NCBI GenBank assembly: GCA_024693165.1
Contig: JAILLM010000061.1
Span: 1-7,032, forward strand
Length of the DNA stretch: 7,032 bases
Reading direction: 5' to 3'
Source: Bacilli bacterium
Lineage (GTDB): Bacteria > Bacillota_I > Bacilli_A > RF39 > UBA660
Part shown: piece by piece, positions 3,868 to 7,032 of the stretch
Layout of the letters: each line of letters opens with the position of its first letter
How positions within the stretch are numbered: position 1 is the stretch's first letter
The notes under the pieces: model-generated
Databases searched by the model: none
What the model was told of the DNA's origin: nothing
The model's input: the letters and a program-made list of their open reading frames with translations, nothing else
Program-made: the position numbers and the translations under genes

Positions 3868-5859
3868 ATGGAAGAAAAATTAAGTCGTTTCATCGAATTA
3901 ACTAAAAGAGAAGTTAGTTTAGATGATGTTTGTGAAGAATTAGAAATCACAAAATTAGAAGCTTTAGGATTAAAGAAACAAGCAAAAGAAGCTGGTTATA
4001 ACATTGTTTCGGAACAAAAGAATGGTGAATTAATTGTTTATAACCAAGGTGAAATGAACAATTCAAAAGAAGAAAATTTTGAATTTAAAAGCGATGAAAA
4101 TAATGAGTTTAAGTTTTTGGCTATTTCAAATACGCTTTTGGGTAGTAAGAGTCAACAGCTATCTATATTAAAAGATATTTACAAAAAAGCAAAAGAAGAA
4201 GGTATTACAAAGATATTTGTGTGTGGTAATTTAAGTGCGGGAACTTACTCTCTTAAGAATGCTTATCATGATACAAATTTCATTTCTGATAAAGAAAATC
4301 AAATAGATTATATTATTGAGAATTATCCTAAGGAAGAAGGTATTACGACTTATTTTGTTACAGACAAAAAGGAAGAAGGAAAAATTAGTGTTGGTAAGAG
4401 AGTAAGTGAAGCTAGAAGTGATATGGTTTATCTTGGAAGTTCGTCAGCAGATATTAAAGTTGATAATGTTAAGATGAAGATAATTTCTAGTCCTATTCAA
4501 CAAACTTACACTGTTTCTTATAGACCTCAACAATTTGCTAAGTCATTTAGAAGTGAGGATAAACCAGATATTTTATTACTTGGTGGATTAAATCAATTAG
4601 ATCATATAACTTATAGAGAAGTTAATGTTTTATCAATTCCTTCTTTAGCAGCTACTACTAAAGAAATGGAAGATAAAAGAAGAAGTAATACAATTGGTGC
4701 TATGGCAGTTAAAGTAACAACTGATAAATCTGGTAAGATTGATAAAGATAAGGGTGTTATTTTTACATCAATTCCTTATTATGTTACTGATAAAGATGAC
4801 TATAAGAGAAATGCTGAACCTATTATTATGACTTCAAGTTCATCAGTTATTAATAATGATGATGAAATTGGTAAAGCAGAAGCTGAAAGATATTTTAATT
4901 TAATGAAACACAATAAAAGTGTTGAAGAATTTAAATCTAAACATCATATGTCTGATGCGGAATTTAGTGGAATCTTAGAATTGTGTAATATGTATGGTAA
5001 AACAATTGATATTACATTGAATAAAGATGGAGTACCTGTATTTAAGAAAGGTATACCTAAAGGAGTTTCAGTTAATAAACCTGATATAACTTCAAATTAT
5101 ATTGTTGAAAACGAATTCTTAATTGTTTCAGATACACATTTATGTAATAATCATCAACAATTACATTTATTAAATGATTTATATAAAGAAGCATATGATA
5201 GAGGAATTGATACAGTATTCCATGTCGGAGATATTGTAGATGGTTTCTATCCTAATAGAAAGCCATATCCACCACAACAATTCTTATATGATTTTAACGA
5301 TCAAGCTGATTATGTAATTAATATGTATCCATATGTTAATGGTATTACTACTTATTATATTACAGGTAATCATGATATGACTCACTATAGAAATGGTGGA
5401 GCTTCTATTGATCATTGGATTGGTAAAGATAGAAAAGATATGATTCATTTAGGACAAGATTTAGGACAAATCGAATTTGATAATGTTAAATATAGGTTAG
5501 ATCATCCAGGAGATGGATCAGCAGATAGTTTATCTTATAAAATTCAAAAGAGACTTGAAATTATTAATTCTGGAGATAAACCAAATATTTATTTATGTGG
5601 TCATTATCATAAAGGTTATTATATGTTATATAGAAATGTTCATGCCTTTACTTGCCCTGCATTATGTGCAACTACAAGTTTTGAACATCAAAAAGGTTTA
5701 AATAATTATCTTGGTGGATTCTTTATTACTGTATATTCTGATAAGAAGACTGGTAATGTTGAATACTTAGCAGTTGAAGAAAAATTATATGGTAAAAATG
5801 ATATTTGGGATGAACCTGGAAAAGATAAGAATAAAGTTAAACAATTAGTAATTAGATAA
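3868..5859 (+). CDS. Duplicated metallophosphoesterase: degenerate N-terminal copy fused to an intact C-terminal copy
   Basis: The 663-residue product is two copies of one unit offset by 334 residues. Each copy has a small domain of about 55 residues (7-61 and 341-395) that looks like a helix-turn-helix followed by a beta-hairpin, then a calcineurin-like metallophosphoesterase domain (about 83-315 and 417-663). The second copy has every expected motif: DTH (D422, H424), GDIVDG (D455), GNHD (N501, H502), H546, and GHYH (H579, H581). This should bind two metals and hydrolyse phosphoesters. In the first copy these become NTL (88-90), GNLSAG (120-125), DKKE (166-169), Ser at about 207, and GGLN (239-242), so all seven ligands are lost. 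There is no signal peptide or membrane segment. The substrate cannot be inferred; the small domains hint at nucleic acid or partner binding. The gene has its own terminator and is followed by a third paralogue. Confidence 0.9.
   Translation: MEEKLSRFIELTKREVSLDDVCEELEITKLEALGLKKQAKEAGYNIVSEQKNGELIVYNQGEMNNSKEENFEFKSDENNEFKFLAISNTLLGSKSQQLSILKDIYKKAKEEGITKIFVCGNLSAGTYSLKNAYHDTNFISDKENQIDYIIENYPKEEGITTYFVTDKKEEGKISVGKRVSEARSDMVYLGSSSADIKVDNVKMKIISSPIQQTYTVSYRPQQFAKSFRSEDKPDILLLGGLNQLDHITYREVNVLSIPSLAATTKEMEDKRRSNTIGAMAVKVTTDKSGKIDKDKGVIFTSIPYYVTDKDDYKRNAEPIIMTSSSSVINNDDEIGKAEAERYFNLMKHNKSVEEFKSKHHMSDAEFSGILELCNMYGKTIDITLNKDGVPVFKKGIPKGVSVNKPDITSNYIVENEFLIVSDTHLCNNHQQLHLLNDLYKEAYDRGIDTVFHVGDIVDGFYPNRKPYPPQQFLYDFNDQADYVINMYPYVNGITTYYITGNHDMTHYRNGGASIDHWIGKDRKDMIHLGQDLGQIEFDNVKYRLDHPGDGSADSLSYKIQKRLEIINSGDKPNIYLCGHYHKGYYMLYRNVHAFTCPALCATTSFEHQKGLNNYLGGFFITVYSDKKTGNVEYLAVEEKLYGKNDIWDEPGKDKNKVKQLVIR
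3886..5859 (+). repeat. Internal tandem gene duplication, protein period 334 residues
   Basis: Landmarks in the two halves are spaced exactly 334 residues apart: R7/R341, G61/G395, S87/S421, G120/G454 and T165/T499. The offset becomes 339 by the last motif (G239/G578), showing a small length difference in between. Over residues 87-125 versus 421-459 I count 16 identities in 39 with no gap. The second unit begins at about 4888. The DNA copies have diverged well past direct-repeat similarity, so the duplication is old. Confidence 0.85.
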
Positions 5860-5876
5860 TATAAATATTTTTAATT

Positions 5877-5912
5877 AAGAATTATAATTTAATGATTGTA
5901 ATTCTTTTTTTT
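5877..5912 (+). terminator. Intrinsic terminator after the duplicated phosphoesterase gene
   Basis: AAGAATTATAA (5877-5887) pairs with TTGTAATTCTT (5896-5906) over 11 pairs including one G-U, with an 8-base loop. Eight T (5905-5912) follow. The 3' arm and T run merge into the promoter of the next gene. Confidence 0.8.
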
Positions 5913-5922
5913 ATGTTATAAT
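5896..5922 (+). promoter_or_regulatory. Promoter of the third phosphoesterase paralogue
   Basis: TATAAT (5917-5922) is preceded by TGT at 5914-5916, a full extended -10. The nearest -35-like hexamer, TTGTAA (5896-5901), is 15 bases upstream and forms part of the terminator 3' arm. Transcription would start near 5929. The ribosome binding site GGGAG is at 5944-5948. Confidence 0.75.
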
Positions 5923-5955
5923 ATAAAACATTAATGAAGAAATGGGAGATATAAA

Positions 5956-6738
5956 ATGGAATTTGATAAAAAAATTAATAGTAGTTGTAATGAAGTATTA
6001 TTCATTGCTAGTCCTCGTTTAGGTAATACTAGTCAACAATTACATATAATTAACGATTTGTATGAAAAAGCCAAAGATAGAGGTGTAGATACAGTAATAA
6101 ATTTAGGAGATATTGCTGATGGAGAATATTATAGTAGAGTATATGATAATACTCAATTTATTAACAATTTAAAAGAACAAGCAAAATATATTTCAAGTAT
6201 CTATCCTTATGTAGAAGGTATAACTACTTATTATATGGATTCAACAAAACACTATAGTCAAAATAAAGATGAAGAATTTGAATTAAATGATATCATTAAA
6301 AATGAAAGAGAAGATATGGTTTATGTTGGTGATAAATGTTCTTATATTAAATTTAATCGTATTAAGATGGTTTTAGATTCTACTTCTCAACGTGTAGTAT
6401 TGGATTCTCAATATAGATTAAGAAATTCTGCTACACGTTTAATGGCAAATAAAGTAGATTTTGATTTTTTAGTAAATGGTACTCAACATGAAGATTATAT
6501 TGAAAGATACCATGATAAAATTCTTATGAGTACACCTGTTGTACATTCAAATACATGTTTTGAATCTATTCATGGTATTAATAATCATGTTGGTGGAGTA
6601 TTTGTTAAATTCTATACTGATGATTATGGAAAAATAGATTATGTTGATTTTGATCCTGTATTATATGGTAAAAGTGATTTCTGGGATGAAGCTGATAAAG
6701 ACAGTCAAAAAGTAAAACAATTAGTTATAAAAAAATAG
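5956..6738 (+). CDS. Degenerate metallophosphoesterase paralogue (probable pseudoenzyme)
   Basis: This 260-residue protein starts at an ATG 7 bases after GGGAG. It aligns along its whole length with the intact C-terminal domain of the preceding gene; residues 18-56 match it at 22 of 39 positions without a gap. It lacks the small N-terminal domain. Only two of the seven expected metal ligands remain: D52 in GDIADG (51-56) and H178 in GTQH (175-178). The others are replaced: DTH by SPR (19-21), GNHD by STKH (96-99), the single His by S142, and the first His of GHxH by T176. It is therefore unlikely to be a conventional di-metal phosphoesterase. The C-terminal tail, with LYGK, WDE and KVKQLVI, matches the active domain at 17 of 23 positions. 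It may partner or regulate the active protein. The reading frame is intact and it has its own promoter and terminator, which argues against a decaying pseudogene. Confidence 0.88.
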   Translation: MEFDKKINSSCNEVLFIASPRLGNTSQQLHIINDLYEKAKDRGVDTVINLGDIADGEYYSRVYDNTQFINNLKEQAKYISSIYPYVEGITTYYMDSTKHYSQNKDEEFELNDIIKNEREDMVYVGDKCSYIKFNRIKMVLDSTSQRVVLDSQYRLRNSATRLMANKVDFDFLVNGTQHEDYIERYHDKILMSTPVVHSNTCFESIHGINNHVGGVFVKFYTDDYGKIDYVDFDPVLYGKSDFWDEADKDSQKVKQLVIKK

Positions 6739-6763
6739 CTGTTAATTATTTAACAACTTTTTT
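6737..6763 (+). terminator. Intrinsic terminator overlapping the stop codon of the paralogue gene
   Basis: TGTTAA (6740-6745) pairs with TTAACA (6750-6755) around TTAT. After one mismatch (6739 with 6756), AG (6737-6738) pairs with CT (6757-6758). Six T follow (6758-6763). The stem is short for the window but correctly placed, and it includes the last two bases of the TAG stop codon. Confidence 0.7.
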
Positions 6764-6779
6764 GTTTTTATGTTATAAT
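6750..6779 (+). promoter_or_regulatory. Promoter of the gene at the right edge
   Basis: TATAAT (6774-6779) is preceded by TGT (6771-6773). TTAACA (6750-6755), five of six matches to TTGACA, lies 18 bases upstream. That -35 is also the 3' arm of the preceding terminator hairpin. Transcription would start near 6786. Confidence 0.75.
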
Positions 6780-6810
6780 AAAACAACTTGGAGAGAAAAG
6801 GTGAAATAAT

Positions 6811-7032
6811 ATGACAAAAAACGATTATTTAAGATTAAGTGAAATTATTTTAGGATTAAGAGAAGAATATCAAAAAACTTATGATGAATTAGAAGAATTA
6901 AAACAACATTTATTTTTAACTAGAGGAGTAGTTGCTACTTTTGGTGTTTATTCTAATGATATTGTAAAGTATTATTTATTATTACATTTAGAAAAGAAAT
7001 TAAGTGCTTTAGAAACTATTATTAATTTTGTT
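6811..7032 (+). CDS. Start of an unrecognised gene, truncated at the window edge
   Basis: An ATG at 6811 follows AAAGGTGA (6797-6804) with 6 bases of spacing and opens a frame that stays open for 74 codons to the right edge. The visible part begins MTKNDYLRLSEIILGLREEY and is charged and helical, with a likely coiled coil at about residues 8-34. A more hydrophobic helical stretch follows (about 38-60). I see no signal peptide and no family motif. It has its own extended -10 promoter, so it need not be functionally linked to the phosphoesterase genes. Confidence 0.8.
   Translation, partial: MTKNDYLRLSEIILGLREEYQKTYDELEELKQHLFLTRGVVATFGVYSNDIVKYYLLLHLEKKLSALETIINFV

Noticed and set aside
5513..5701. 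Second plus-strand frame inside the active phosphoesterase domain
   Set aside because: It overlaps conserved catalytic codons (GHYH region) in another frame and has no ribosome binding site.
5956..6738. The third phosphoesterase gene as a decaying pseudogene
   Set aside because: The frame is intact, the ribosome binding site, promoter and terminator are good, and the tail is strongly conserved, so a functional pseudoenzyme is more likely than decay.

Overview
The DNA is very AT-rich. It uses AT-ending codons, standard stops, TGG for Trp, strong AGGAG/GGTG ribosome binding sites, CCA-encoding tRNA genes and compact intrinsic terminators. This suggests a low-GC Firmicute, possibly one of the gut Bacilli near the Erysipelotrichales/RF39/Mollicutes boundary. 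That placement is inference from style and gene content. The housekeeping genes (YitT-like tail, YtqA-like radical SAM enzyme, two tRNAs) point to ordinary chromosome. No transposase, integrase, phage structural gene or CRISPR array was seen.

Layout, left to right: (1) the 3' end of a probable YitT-family membrane protein gene (1-231, +). (2) A single-module Clp/AAA+-type ATPase with a long acidic N-terminus (270-1484, +). (3) A bidirectional terminator, then the convergent ytqA/mnmL-like radical SAM gene (1499-2434, -). (4) A divergent promoter region with a perfect 12-bp inverted repeat, then tRNA-Gly(UCC) and tRNA-Asn(GUU) with their own promoter and terminator (2497-2738, +). (5) An acidic, helical protein of unknown function (2798-3712, +). 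(6) A 663-residue protein that is an internal tandem duplication of a small N-terminal domain plus a metallophosphoesterase domain: the first copy has lost every metal ligand, the second keeps all of them (3868-5859, +). (7) A stand-alone third paralogue of the phosphoesterase domain, also degenerate (5956-6738, +). (8) The start of an unrecognised gene running off the right edge (6811-7032, +). No stretch over 300 bases lacks a gene.

From 2798 on, each gene appears to be its own transcription unit with its own extended -10 promoter (TGn then a TATAAT-like hexamer); each complete one also ends in its own terminator. Terminators and promoters are packed so tightly that the hairpin's 3' arm overlaps the next gene's -35 region, and several hairpins start inside the preceding coding sequence. 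The most notable content is the dead/live/dead series of metallophosphoesterase domains in two adjacent genes, which suggests an active enzyme accompanied by pseudoenzyme partners. Substrate and pathway cannot be read from the sequence. The radical SAM gene lies beside tRNA-Gly(UCC), a known type of substrate for the wobble-uridine pathway in which YtqA/MnmL acts.
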